DNA of 64,000 bases from Streptomyces sp. Mut1. Its GTDB lineage: Bacteria > Actinomycetota > Actinomycetes > Streptomycetales > Streptomycetaceae. The position numbers and the translations under genes are program-made. Location: NCBI RefSeq assembly GCF_030719295.1, contig NZ_CP120997.1, positions 5,157,501 through 5,221,500 on the forward strand. The letters are read 5' to 3'. Shown one piece after another: positions 35,576-45,571 of this stretch; the stretch's first letter is position 1; the number at the start of each line of letters is the position of its first letter. The notes beneath the pieces were generated by a model. It worked only from the letters and a program-made list of their open reading frames with translations. It had not been told where the DNA came from and made no database searches.

Positions 35576-35673
35576 GTTTGTGAGGCTATGTCCACCTTCG
35601 AGGGGTCGCGACCCGGCGGTGACTGGCTTTGGGCGGTGCGGCGGCCGGTGTGGCAGCGGGTCGTCGGAGAATG

Positions 35674-35699
35674 ACAGGTTGCCTTGCAAGGTGGCCTGT
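35674..35699 (+). promoter_or_regulatory. Palindromic operator of the MarR gene
   Basis: A 26-base dyad, ACAGG-N3-CCTTGCAAGG-N3-CCTGT, lies 20 bases before the MarR start codon and overlaps a TTGCCT -35-like element. MarR proteins bind such palindromes and repress their own promoter. Symmetry is perfect except for the two three-base spacers. Confidence 0.7.
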
Positions 35700-35719
35700 C
35701 CATCTTCTACGGTGCATGT

Positions 35720-36223
35720 ATGACGCAAGCACCCGGGGGCCCGGCGGAAGGGCCTCGCGCCGATCCCGCCGCCAGTCCCTCCGTCGATGCCTCGGTCGAT
35801 CCCTCGGCCGAGGAGGTGGCGAACCAGCTGGCCTCCGTGGTCGGCCGGCTGCTGCGGCGGCTGCGTTCCTCGTCGTCGCAGTCCCCGCTGACGCCGACCC
35901 AGCGCTCGGTGCTGGCCCGGCTGGACGACGGAGGAGCCGCGACCACGGCGGATCTGGCGCGTGCGGAGTTCGTACGCCCCCAGTCCATGCGGCTGACCCT
36001 GGGCGCGCTGGAGGGGCAGGGGCTCGTGGAGCGGGCGCCGGACCCTGCCGACGGGCGTAAATCGGTCATGTCGATCACGGACGCCGGGCGTACCGCGCTC
36101 GCCGAGGTCCGGGCCGCCAAGCGGAACTGGCTGGCCGAGGCCGTCGCCGCCGAACTCGACGGGCACGAGCGGCGCACGGTCGCGGAGGCCGCCGCCCTCA
36201 TCGAGCGCCTGGTCGGTTCGTGA
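35720..36223 (+). CDS. MarR-family transcriptional regulator
   Basis: 167 residues from the ATG at 35720. A 36-residue low-complexity N-terminus (Pro, Ala, Asp, Ser) precedes the winged helix domain: LTPTQRSVLARLDDGGAATT, then LARAEFVRPQSMRLTLGALE, and the wing PDPADGRKSVMSITDAG with the conserved DGR(K/R). MarR proteins respond to phenolic or oxidative signals. Usually a transporter or oxidoreductase is adjacent. Here the following 285 bases contain no intact gene, and an isochorismatase-like hydrolase comes next in the same direction. Confidence 0.92.
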   Translation: MTQAPGGPAEGPRADPAASPSVDASVDPSAEEVANQLASVVGRLLRRLRSSSSQSPLTPTQRSVLARLDDGGAATTADLARAEFVRPQSMRLTLGALEGQGLVERAPDPADGRKSVMSITDAGRTALAEVRAAKRNWLAEAVAAELDGHERRTVAEAAALIERLVGS

Positions 36224-36508
36224 CCGTTCGCGACGTGCTTCCCGCGGGGATACACACGGCCGTCCGCCCACGGCGTACGGCACCCGCTGCCCGGCTCACC
36301 ACCCCGCCGCTGCCCGAGTCGGCCCGGATCGGGCGCGTCGACCCGCGTCCCGTGCCCGCCCGGCCCTCCCTCGCGCCGTTCACCGCCGCCGTACCGGGCG
36401 CCCTGCTGACCATCCTCACCCTCACCGACCGCGCCCCGCGCGGCCGCACCTGATCCCGCGCCGGCCCGTCCGGCCCGCGCGACCCCATCCATCCCGAGGA
36501 GCACCACC

Positions 36509-37060
36509 ATGACCGCCACCGTTCTCGACCCGAACACCGCGTTGATCGTCGTCGACCTCCAGAAGGGCATCACCGGCCTGCCCGGCGCCCACCCCACCGC
36601 CGAGGTCGTCGCCCGCGCCGCGACCCTCGCCGACGCCTTCCGGGCCAAGGGCCTCCCGGTCGTCCTGGTCCGCGTCACCGGGGGCGCCCCCGGCCGCACC
36701 GAGGGCCCCGCCCGCTCCGGCAAGCCGGCCGCCGACTGGGCGGAGATCGTCCCGGAGCTGGGCCCGCGCGAGGGCGACATCGTCGTCACCAAGCAGCAGT
36801 GGGGCGCCTTCTACGGCACCGACCTCGACCTCCAGCTGCGCCGCCGGGGCGTCACCCAGGTCGTGGTGGCCGGAATCGCGACCAGCATCGGCGTCGAGTC
36901 CACGGCCCGCTCGGCCCACGAGCACGGCTACCACGTCACCCTCGCCACGGACGCCATGACCGACATGAGCGCCGAGGCCCATGACAACAGCGTCCAGCGG
37001 ATCTTCCCGCGTCTCGGCGAGACCGGCACCACGGAGGAGATCGTCAAGCTCCTGGGCTGA
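36509..37060 (+). CDS. Isochorismatase-fold hydrolase lacking the nucleophilic Cys
   Basis: 183 residues; GAGGAG precedes the ATG. The fold is clear: ALIVVDLQKGI (catalytic Asp16), DIVVTKQQWGAFYGTDLD (catalytic Lys), and VVAGIATSIGVESTARSAHE. In cysteine hydrolases of the family the last motif carries the nucleophile (TxxCVxxTA), but here a Gly occupies that place, as in true isochorismatases such as EntB/PhzD. It may therefore hydrolyse a vinyl ether or act by another mechanism. It lies downstream of a MarR regulator that could control it. Confidence 0.88.
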   Translation: MTATVLDPNTALIVVDLQKGITGLPGAHPTAEVVARAATLADAFRAKGLPVVLVRVTGGAPGRTEGPARSGKPAADWAEIVPELGPREGDIVVTKQQWGAFYGTDLDLQLRRRGVTQVVVAGIATSIGVESTARSAHEHGYHVTLATDAMTDMSAEAHDNSVQRIFPRLGETGTTEEIVKLLG

Positions 37061-37072
37061 GCGGCGGGCCCA

Positions 37073-37129
37073 CACCCATGCGGCGGAGCGCCGTGGCCGG
37101 CCGGGTCGCGGCGCTCCGCCGCATGGGTG
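37073..37129 (+). terminator. 21-bp perfect hairpin after the isochorismatase-like gene
   Basis: Bases 37073-37093 pair perfectly with 37109-37129 across a 15-base loop. It begins 12 bases after the stop codon. The stem length is exceptional for an ordinary terminator. Confidence 0.85.
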
Positions 37130-37289
37130 AGCTTTCGGGCGGACGCGCCGTGTCGGCACCACTTTCCCGCGCGGAGCCACCTTCAGTGGAGGGGCGGAAT
37201 CAGTGTGATCAACTGCAAATGCCACCAAACACGCAGAATCCGGCCCCTTCGGCTGCGGGCGGGCCGGGCCGTCCCCGGAGGTAACAGCC

Positions 37290-39680
37290 ATGTCCCACGT
37301 CGGCGTCCCGCGCGGGACGGCCCGCAAGCGCTCGCTCGCCCTCCTCACCACGGGCGTGCTCACGATCCCCGCCCTGGCCGGATGCAGCTCCAGCGGTGAG
37401 GAGACACCCGCCGCCGTCGTCGTCCCCCAGGACGTGGCCCCCGCCGCCCGCTCGCAGATCGCCGAAGGCGGCAAGGTCACCTGGGCGATCGACGCGATGC
37501 CCGCCACCCTCAACGCCTTCCAGGCGGACGCAGACAGCGCCACCACCCGGATCACCGGAGCCCTGCTGCCGACGCTCTTCCCGCTCGACTCCAAGGGCAT
37601 GCCGCAACTGAACCCGGACTACCTGGAATCCGCGAAGGTCGTCGAGCGCGAGCCCCGGCAGGTCGTCGTCTACCGGCTCAACCAGCAGGCGGTCTGGAGC
37701 GACGGCCGCGAGATCGGGGCGCCGGACTTCGTCGCCCAGTGGCGCGCGCTGAGCGGCAAGGACTCCGCGTTCTGGACCGCCCGCAACGCCGGGTACGAGC
37801 GCATCCAGAAGATCGAACGCGGCGCCGACGACCTGGAGGTCAAGGTCACCTTCGCCAAGCCGTACGCGGACTGGCGCTCGCTGTTCTCCCCGCTGTACCC
37901 GAAGCAGGTGACCGGCTCCCCGGACGCCTTCAACGACGGAGCCCGGACCACCGTCAAGGCGACCGCGGGACCGTTCCGGCTGCGCGAGGTGGACAAGAAG
38001 ACCGGGTCCGTCACGCTCACCCGCAACCCGCGCTGGTGGGGCAGCCCGGCCAAGCTCGACTCGCTGGTCTTCAAGGCGGTCAAGCCCGAGGACCGCACCG
38101 ACGCGCTGGCCGAGGGCACCATCGACGTCGCCGACATCGACGCGACCTCCGCCCACCGCATCGCCCAGGCCGCCCGCGAGGGCGCCGGCGGCGCACAGCC
38201 CGCCGCCGGACCGGGCGCCGAACTGACCCCGGCCGCCGCGCTGCGCTCCTGGGCGGTCGCGCACGGCTCCGACGAGGAGGCGGCCGAGGAGGAGCAGGAG
38301 GCCAGGGACGACAAGGCCAAGGCCGCCGAGGCGTACGCCACCGAGCAGAGCGGGCTGCGCGCCTACGCCGTCCGCAAGGCGCTGGAGCCCGCCTACACCC
38401 AGCTCGCGCTCAACGGCGAGACCGGGCCGCTCGCCGACGACCGGGTGCGCCGGGCCGTGGCCCGCGCCCTGGACCGCCAGGAGCTCGCCGACACCGTTCT
38501 CAAGCCGCTCGGCCTGCCCGCGCAGCCGCTCGGCAGCCACCTCGCCCTCGCCGGGCAGCCCGCGTACAAGGACGGCAGCCAGGCGCTCGGCGGCCACGAC
38601 ACCGAGCAGGCCCAGGCGCTGCTCGCCGACGCGGGCTGGACGCGCGAGGGAGCTCTCAAGAAGAGCGACGGCACCAAGGCCGGCAGCGAGGGCGAGAAGC
38701 AGCAGAAGGACGCGGCGGAGAAGAAGGCCGAGGAGAAGAAGGCAGGGGAAGAGGACAAGGCCGGGGAGAAGACGGCAGGGGAGAAGGAGGACAAGGCGGC
38801 GGAGAAGAAGGCCGGGGACGACGGCAAGGCGAGCCGCGCCGCCGCGGGCGAGCCCTCCGCCGGCGACGGCCTCTACATCGTCGGCGACGACAACAAGCCC
38901 GGCGCCGCCCCCGTCATCGCGCCCGCCCCCGCCGCCGCCGCGCAGAGCGCCGCCCTGCTGCGCCAGGCCGGACACCTCGGGAACACGGGCGCGTCCGAGG
39001 ACGCCCGGGACGTGGTCCTGGCCCAGGACCGGCAGCCCGGTGGCGCGGCCGGCGCCTACGCCCCGGCCGGCACCGCGGCCCCGGCCCAGGCGCCCGACGT
39101 GGCCCGCGGACCGCTCGGCAAGAACGGCAAGCCGCTGAGCCTGCGCTTCGTCCTGCCCTCCGGGCCCGGCTCCGCCGGTCTGCGCAGCGTCGGGGAGAAG
39201 ATCGCGGCCATGCTCGACACGATCGGCATCCGCACGGTGATCACCAAGGTGTCCGACGAGAGCTACTTCCGCGACCACGTCGCGTCCGGCGACTACGACA
39301 TGGCCCTGTACTCCTGGCCCGCCAGCGCCTACCCGGCCACCGACGACCGCCCGATCTTCGCCAAGCCGGTGCCCGCGAGCGACGGTTCGCTGCTGGTCGA
39401 GCAGAACTACACCCGCGTCGGCACGGACCACATCGACCAGCTCTTCGACCAGGCGGTCTCGGAGCTGGACGAGAAGACGGCCCGTGACCTGATGAAGCAG
39501 GCGGACGCCCGGATCTGGGCCGCCGCCGGGTCCATTCCCCTCTTCCAGCGCCCCCAGCTCGTCGCGGCCGACCGGAAGCTCGTGAACGTCGGGGCCTTCG
39601 GTTTCGGGGTGCCGCATTACCAGGACATCGGGTACAAGGCCCCTCGGGCCGCGGGCGCGCCGGCCCACGGCAAGAAGTAG
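37290..39680 (+). CDS. Peptide-type ABC substrate-binding lipoprotein (SBP_bac_5) with charged insert
   Basis: 796 residues, well above the usual 520-600. GGAGGTAA precedes the ATG. The lipobox ALAGC places the lipidated Cys at residue 32. The family fold is seen in YRLNQQAVWSDGREIGAPDF and in RVRRAVARALDRQELADTVL. A Glu/Lys/Ala-rich low-complexity insert occupies about residues 456-505 (QQKDAAEKKAEEKKAGEEDK and similar), followed by a Pro/Ala-rich linker to about 600. A smaller acidic insert is at 326-350. The C-terminal lobe resumes at SLRFVLPSGPGSAGLRSVGE. No transporter genes are adjacent, so it is an orphan binding protein. Confidence 0.88.
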   Translation: MSHVGVPRGTARKRSLALLTTGVLTIPALAGCSSSGEETPAAVVVPQDVAPAARSQIAEGGKVTWAIDAMPATLNAFQADADSATTRITGALLPTLFPLDSKGMPQLNPDYLESAKVVEREPRQVVVYRLNQQAVWSDGREIGAPDFVAQWRALSGKDSAFWTARNAGYERIQKIERGADDLEVKVTFAKPYADWRSLFSPLYPKQVTGSPDAFNDGARTTVKATAGPFRLREVDKKTGSVTLTRNPRWWGSPAKLDSLVFKAVKPEDRTDALAEGTIDVADIDATSAHRIAQAAREGAGGAQPAAGPGAELTPAAALRSWAVAHGSDEEAAEEEQEARDDKAKAAEAYATEQSGLRAYAVRKALEPAYTQLALNGETGPLADDRVRRAVARALDRQELADTVLKPLGLPAQPLGSHLALAGQPAYKDGSQALGGHDTEQAQALLADAGWTREGALKKSDGTKAGSEGEKQQKDAAEKKAEEKKAGEEDKAGEKTAGEKEDKAAEKKAGDDGKASRAAAGEPSAGDGLYIVGDDNKPGAAPVIAPAPAAAAQSAALLRQAGHLGNTGASEDARDVVLAQDRQPGGAAGAYAPAGTAAPAQAPDVARGPLGKNGKPLSLRFVLPSGPGSAGLRSVGEKIAAMLDTIGIRTVITKVSDESYFRDHVASGDYDMALYSWPASAYPATDDRPIFAKPVPASDGSLLVEQNYTRVGTDHIDQLFDQAVSELDEKTARDLMKQADARIWAAAGSIPLFQRPQLVAADRKLVNVGAFGFGVPHYQDIGYKAPRAAGAPAHGKK

Positions 39681-39718
39681 CAGGTCGGAGCCGGACCGGA
39701 AGGATCGCAAGCAGCTCA

Positions 39719-39756
39719 ACGGCCTTGCCCGCCAACCCACCGGCGGGCAGGGCCGT
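39719..39756 (+). terminator. Terminator of the orphan binding-protein gene
   Basis: A 15-bp stem with one G-U pair (39719-39733 with 39742-39756) and an 8-base loop stand 39 bases after the stop codon. Confidence 0.75.
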
Positions 39757-39914
39757 GCCCATTCCACCGACCCGGGAAACCTGCCGGGGAAGCCGCAGCG
39801 GCGGCTGCCCCGTAACATGGGACTAGCCGTGGCGTGTCCGCCCGGCGGGCGTACGAGGACTCAAGACCGACTAAGACGCCTGAATCCCCGATCCGAGAGA
39901 AGCGCAAGCCACCC

Positions 39915-41789
<1,875 letters not shown>

Positions 41790-41822
41790 CCCGGCCCGGC
41801 GCCGGCTGCCTGATCCGTACCC

Positions 41823-41851
41823 GACCGGAAGGGGAAACGACCCTTCCGGTC
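41823..41851 (+). terminator. Terminator of typA
   Basis: A perfect 11-bp stem (41823-41833 with 41841-41851) and a 7-base loop stand 34 bases after the typA stop. Confidence 0.78.
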
Positions 41852-42008
41852 AGGGGGATCTCGTGTGCATCGGTCGTCCGTCTGTACGTCCTGCGGTCTT
41901 TCCCTAGGCTGAGTCCGCTATCAGGAGCGGCATATTCGCACAGCGGATATGTCCCTGATGTCGGTGTGCCGAGCGGCGCAGCGGACGGTTGATCGAGGGG
42001 CGGAAAGC

Positions 42009-42272
42009 ATGAGTGCAGTGACACGCGGTGGAGCGGCTTCGCGGGGACGGCTCAGGGCGAGGATCGCCACCGTGGTGGGCGCGGCGGCTCTGACGGTGGG
42101 CCTTGCCGCGGGCACCTCGTCGGCGGAGGTCATAGTCCAGTGGTACGGCTACACGTCGGCGGGCGCCAAGGCGTGCAACACCGCCGCCAACGTGGCGGGC
42201 CCGGAGTACTACTGCAAGGCCCTCAATCTCGGAGGGTCCGTCGGCTGGGTCTGGGCGCTGGCCCGCCCCTGA
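42009..42272 (+). CDS. Small secreted protein, 87 residues
   Basis: ATG 42009 is preceded by GAGGGG at suitable distance; an in-frame ATG at 41949 is less likely. An arginine-rich n-region and hydrophobic core (ATVVGAAALTVGLAAGTSSA) form a signal peptide, cut near residue 41. The mature part of about 46 residues has two cysteines (KACNTAAN, YYCKALN) and several aromatic residues. No family is recognised. It resembles the other small two-Cys exported proteins in this window only in general layout. Confidence 0.72.
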   Translation: MSAVTRGGAASRGRLRARIATVVGAAALTVGLAAGTSSAEVIVQWYGYTSAGAKACNTAANVAGPEYYCKALNLGGSVGWVWALARP

Positions 42273-42829
42273 GCCGGCCGGGCCGTTTCCGGTGCGAGCC
42301 GGCCGGCCCCATGTCCTGATTCCGGGCCGCTCTGCGGCGGGCGGTCCCTGGAGGCCGGCAATCGGCAGTCATCGACGCTTTGTTCGGTGGCTGCCGATTG
42401 CCGTGTCGCCGCCGTGGGGCCCCTTCGGCGTGCGCCGGGGCCCCGGCGGCAATGAGGGATGCTCATCCGGTGGTCCGGGTGCGGAAGTCAAACGTTTTGT
42501 GAGGGCGATCCGTCCGGCTATCGGATATCGCTCTCCGAAACGTGTGTTAACAGTCCGTTTCGGGGGTGTCTGTCTGTGCTCGGTTTGTCCGGATTTCGAA
42601 CAGCGCAAGTGACGGATGTTGTCAAACCGAGACCCTTTAAGTGTGGTTTACGGCCCAGACGTACTTAATAGTTGGCTCCGTTGAGCTCGGGTCAATGGGT
42701 CACGCACCGTGGGGAGTGCGCCGACTCACGAGCACACTAAGGGCACTGAAACGATCACCGTCAGGGGTGTCGGTGTATCGACCCAGTGCCCTTCTTGTAG
42801 TCAAAAGTGGACTCATGAGGAGGAAACCC
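42273..42829. other. 557-base region upstream of the first oligopeptide operon
   Basis: It contains a hairpin terminator-like repeat (42357-42368 with 42391-42402, perfect 12 bp) and an inverted repeat CCGAAACG-N13-CGTTTCGG at 42535-42563. It also has an AT-richer zone from about 42590 to 42690 where the operon promoter probably lies. The leader after that zone is more than 150 bases. No gene is seen. Confidence 0.55.
42357..42402 (+). terminator. Hairpin downstream of the small secreted gene
   Basis: A perfect 12-bp stem (42357-42368 with 42391-42402) encloses a 22-base loop, 84 bases after the stop of the small secreted protein gene. It may terminate that gene. Confidence 0.5.
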
Positions 42830-44470
42830 ATGCGTGGTGCCAAGAGCGCCAAGTGGGTCGCGGGAGCGGCCATCATCGCCCTGGCTGCGACTGCCTGTGG
42901 CGGCGGCGACGACGACGCAGACAAGGGCAAGGGCGGCGCCAAGGGTGCTGTCAACCCCGACGGCATCTTCTCCGTCGAGGTCGGTGAGCCGCAGAACCCG
43001 CTGCAGCCGGCCAACACGATGGAGTCGAACGGCAGCATCGTCACCGACGCGATCTTCTCGCAGCTGGTCGACTACGACCCGGCCGGCAAGCTTGAGATGA
43101 TCAACGCGGAGTCTGTCGAGACCAAGGACAGCAAGCTCTGGACGGTCAAGCTCAAGAAGGACTGGAAGTTCCACGACGGCACCCCCGTCACGGCCGAGTC
43201 CTACATCAAGGCCTGGAACTGGGCCGCCAACATCAAGAACGACCAGACCAACGCGTCCTGGTTCGGCGACATCAAGGGCTACGCGGACGTCCACCCGGAC
43301 GACGCGAAGGCCAAGCCGAAGTCGGACAGCATGTCCGGTCTGAAGAAGGTGGACGACTACACGTTCACCATCGAGCTCAGCGCCCCGCTCCCGTACTTCT
43401 CGTACAAGCTCGGCTACACGGTCTTCTCCCCGCTGCCCGAGTCCTTCTACGCGGACCCGAAGGCCGCCGGCGAGAAGCCGGTCGGCAACGGCGCGTACAA
43501 GTTCGTCAGCTGGGACCACAAGAAGCAGATCAAGGTCGTCCGCAACGACGACTACAAGGGTGCCGACAAGGCGAAGAACGGTGGTGTGATCTTCAAGAAC
43601 TACACCACCCTCGAAACCGCCTACGAGGACCTGAAGTCCGGCAACGTCGACGTGCTGCGCCAGATCGGCCCGAAGGACCTCCCGGTCTACCGGTCCGACC
43701 TCGGTGACCGCGCCGTCGACAAGGCGTACTCCGCGATCCAGACCATCGGCGTCGCGATGTACACCAAGCAGTGGAAGGACACCGACCCGAAGGTCCTCCA
43801 GGGCCTGTCGATGGCCATCGACCGCGACACCATCACCAAGACGGTGCTCCAGGGCACCCGTGAGCCGGCCACCGGCTGGGTCGCGCAGGGCGTTCTCGGT
43901 TACCAGAAGGACGTCGCGGGCGACGTCACCAAGTACGACCCGGCCAAGGCCAAGGCCCTCATCAAGGAGGGCGGCGGTGTTCCGGGCAACAAGATCTACA
44001 TCCAGTTCAACGCCGACGGCGGCCACAAGGAATGGGTCGAGGCTGTCTGCAACAGCATCACCCAGGCGACCGGTGTCGCGTGCGCCGGCGACTCGAAGGC
44101 CGACTTCCAGGCCGACCTGAACGCCCGTGACGCCAAGCAGGTCAAGTCGTTCTACCGCAGTGGCTGGGTGCTCGACTACCCGGTGAACGCGAACTTCATC
44201 AGCGACCTGTTCCGCACGAACGCGGCCGGTAACAACGGCTTCTTCTCCAACAAGGAACTCGACGCCAAGATCAAGGCCGCGGACTCCGCCGCGAGCCTCG
44301 ACGAGTCCGTCGCGGCGTACCAGGCGATCGAGAAGGAGCTGGTGAACTACATGCCCTCCATCCCGCTCTGGTACTACAAGGTCAACGCCGGTTACTCGGA
44401 GAAGGTCCAGAACGTCGACTACGCGCAGGACGGCGACCCGATCCTGACCCAGATCGAAGTCAAGAAGTAA
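42830..44470 (+). CDS. Oligopeptide ABC transporter, substrate-binding lipoprotein (operon 1)
   Basis: 546 residues; AGGAGG lies 7 bases before ATG 42830. A signal peptide with lipobox LAATAC makes Cys23 the lipid anchor. Family elements of the SBP_bac_5 group are present (WKFHDGTPVTAESYIKAWNW; GLSMAIDRDTITKTVLQGTR; MPSIPLWYYKVNAGYSEKVQ). It would deliver oligopeptides to the two permeases encoded downstream. A hairpin directly after the gene probably keeps its mRNA level above that of the permeases. A paralogue begins operon 2 at 49928. Confidence 0.94.
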   Translation: MRGAKSAKWVAGAAIIALAATACGGGDDDADKGKGGAKGAVNPDGIFSVEVGEPQNPLQPANTMESNGSIVTDAIFSQLVDYDPAGKLEMINAESVETKDSKLWTVKLKKDWKFHDGTPVTAESYIKAWNWAANIKNDQTNASWFGDIKGYADVHPDDAKAKPKSDSMSGLKKVDDYTFTIELSAPLPYFSYKLGYTVFSPLPESFYADPKAAGEKPVGNGAYKFVSWDHKKQIKVVRNDDYKGADKAKNGGVIFKNYTTLETAYEDLKSGNVDVLRQIGPKDLPVYRSDLGDRAVDKAYSAIQTIGVAMYTKQWKDTDPKVLQGLSMAIDRDTITKTVLQGTREPATGWVAQGVLGYQKDVAGDVTKYDPAKAKALIKEGGGVPGNKIYIQFNADGGHKEWVEAVCNSITQATGVACAGDSKADFQADLNARDAKQVKSFYRSGWVLDYPVNANFISDLFRTNAAGNNGFFSNKELDAKIKAADSAASLDESVAAYQAIEKELVNYMPSIPLWYYKVNAGYSEKVQNVDYAQDGDPILTQIEVKK

Positions 44471-44495
44471 CCACACCGACGTAGTCCGCGCGCAC

Positions 44496-44527
44496 GCGCG
44501 GGACCGGCAGGAAAAACCGGTCCGCGC
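44496..44527 (+). terminator. Intra-operon hairpin after the binding-protein gene
   Basis: A stem of 11 pairs with one bulged G (44496-44507 with 44517-44527) has an A-rich loop. It lies 25 bases after the binding-protein stop and 112 bases before the permease. Such hairpins commonly raise binding-protein expression relative to permeases. Confidence 0.65.
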
Positions 44528-44638
44528 CTGCCCGCACGCAGTGGCCGGGGGGCCCTTCCACGCGACCGACCACCCCACAGGGGAAGTCGGGGCGGGGGAG
44601 GGCCCGTCGGCTGCCGCCGCCTATTACATGGAGGCATG

Positions 44639-45571
44639 ATGGGGCGCTATGTCGCACGACGACTGCTCCAGATGATCCCGGTCTTCCTCGGGACAACGCT
44701 GCTGATCTTCCTGATGGTCTACACGCTGCCCGGCGACCCCGTGCGCGGGCTCTTCGGGGACAAGGGTGCCGACCCGGCCACTCTGGCGAGACTTCGCCAT
44801 GAGAAGGGTCTCGACCTTCCGATCCTGCAGCAGTACTGGAATTACATGACAGGCATCGTCCTGCACTTTGATTTCGGTGACCAGATAGCCAGTGGGCGTC
44901 CCGTCACGGACGTTCTCGGCGACGCGTTCCCCGTCACCCTCCGGCTGGCAGGCCTGGCCTTCGTTATCGAGATCGTCATCGGCATCGGGCTCGGGACCGT
45001 CGCCGGCCTGCGTGCCGGCAGGCTCGTCGACAACGCGATCCTGATCTTCACTCTGCTGATTATCTCGATCCCAGTCTTCGTCCTCGGCTTCATCGTCAAG
45101 GCGGTGTTCGCCTTCCAACTCGGCTGGATCTCACCGAACGTCTCGGGAGAAGCCAAATGGAGCGAACTGCTGGCGCCTGCAATCGTGCTGGGCTCGCTCT
45201 CACTTGCCTACGTGGCGAGACTTACGCGTACGACGATGGCCGAAAATCTGCGCTCGGACTATATGCGGACCGCTGTCGCCAAGGGCCTTCCCAAGCGCCG
45301 CATCGTAGGTATCCACCTGATGCGTAATTCGCTGATCCCCGTCATTACGTTCCTCGGCACCGACCTGGGAGCCCTCATGGGCGGCGCGATCATCACTGAG
45401 GGCCTGTTCAATGTCAAGGGCGTCGGCGGCACGATCTACGAATCCATCGTCAAGCGCGAGGGCACGACGCTCGTCGGCCTCGTTACCATCCTCGTGCTCG
45501 TCTATCTCTGCATGAGCCTCATCGTCGACCTGCTGTACGCGGTCCTGGACCCGAGGATCCGTTATGCCTGA
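44639..45571 (+). CDS. Oligopeptide ABC transporter permease, OppB type (operon 1)
   Basis: 310 residues. ATG 44639 is preferred over the adjacent ATG 44636 because GGAGG lies only one base before the latter. Six membrane segments are visible, beginning MIPVFLGTTLLIFLMVYTLP. The EAA loop that contacts the ATPase reads YMRTAVAKGLPKRRIVGIHL. The C-terminus (DLLYAVLDPRIRY) overlaps the next start by 8 bases. Its third-codon positions use A and T more freely than those of the matching gene in operon 2. Confidence 0.94.
   Translation: MGRYVARRLLQMIPVFLGTTLLIFLMVYTLPGDPVRGLFGDKGADPATLARLRHEKGLDLPILQQYWNYMTGIVLHFDFGDQIASGRPVTDVLGDAFPVTLRLAGLAFVIEIVIGIGLGTVAGLRAGRLVDNAILIFTLLIISIPVFVLGFIVKAVFAFQLGWISPNVSGEAKWSELLAPAIVLGSLSLAYVARLTRTTMAENLRSDYMRTAVAKGLPKRRIVGIHLMRNSLIPVITFLGTDLGALMGGAIITEGLFNVKGVGGTIYESIVKREGTTLVGLVTILVLVYLCMSLIVDLLYAVLDPRIRYA

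Noticed and set aside
33194..35674. An 826-codon plus-strand frame across pspA and the TPM gene.
   Set aside because: Shadow of two genuine minus-strand genes with clear domains; low-complexity composition.
36220..36453. A 77-codon frame starting at a GTG that overlaps the MarR stop.
   Set aside because: Only Pro/Arg/Thr-rich sequence with no recognisable domain; coupling alone is weak evidence.
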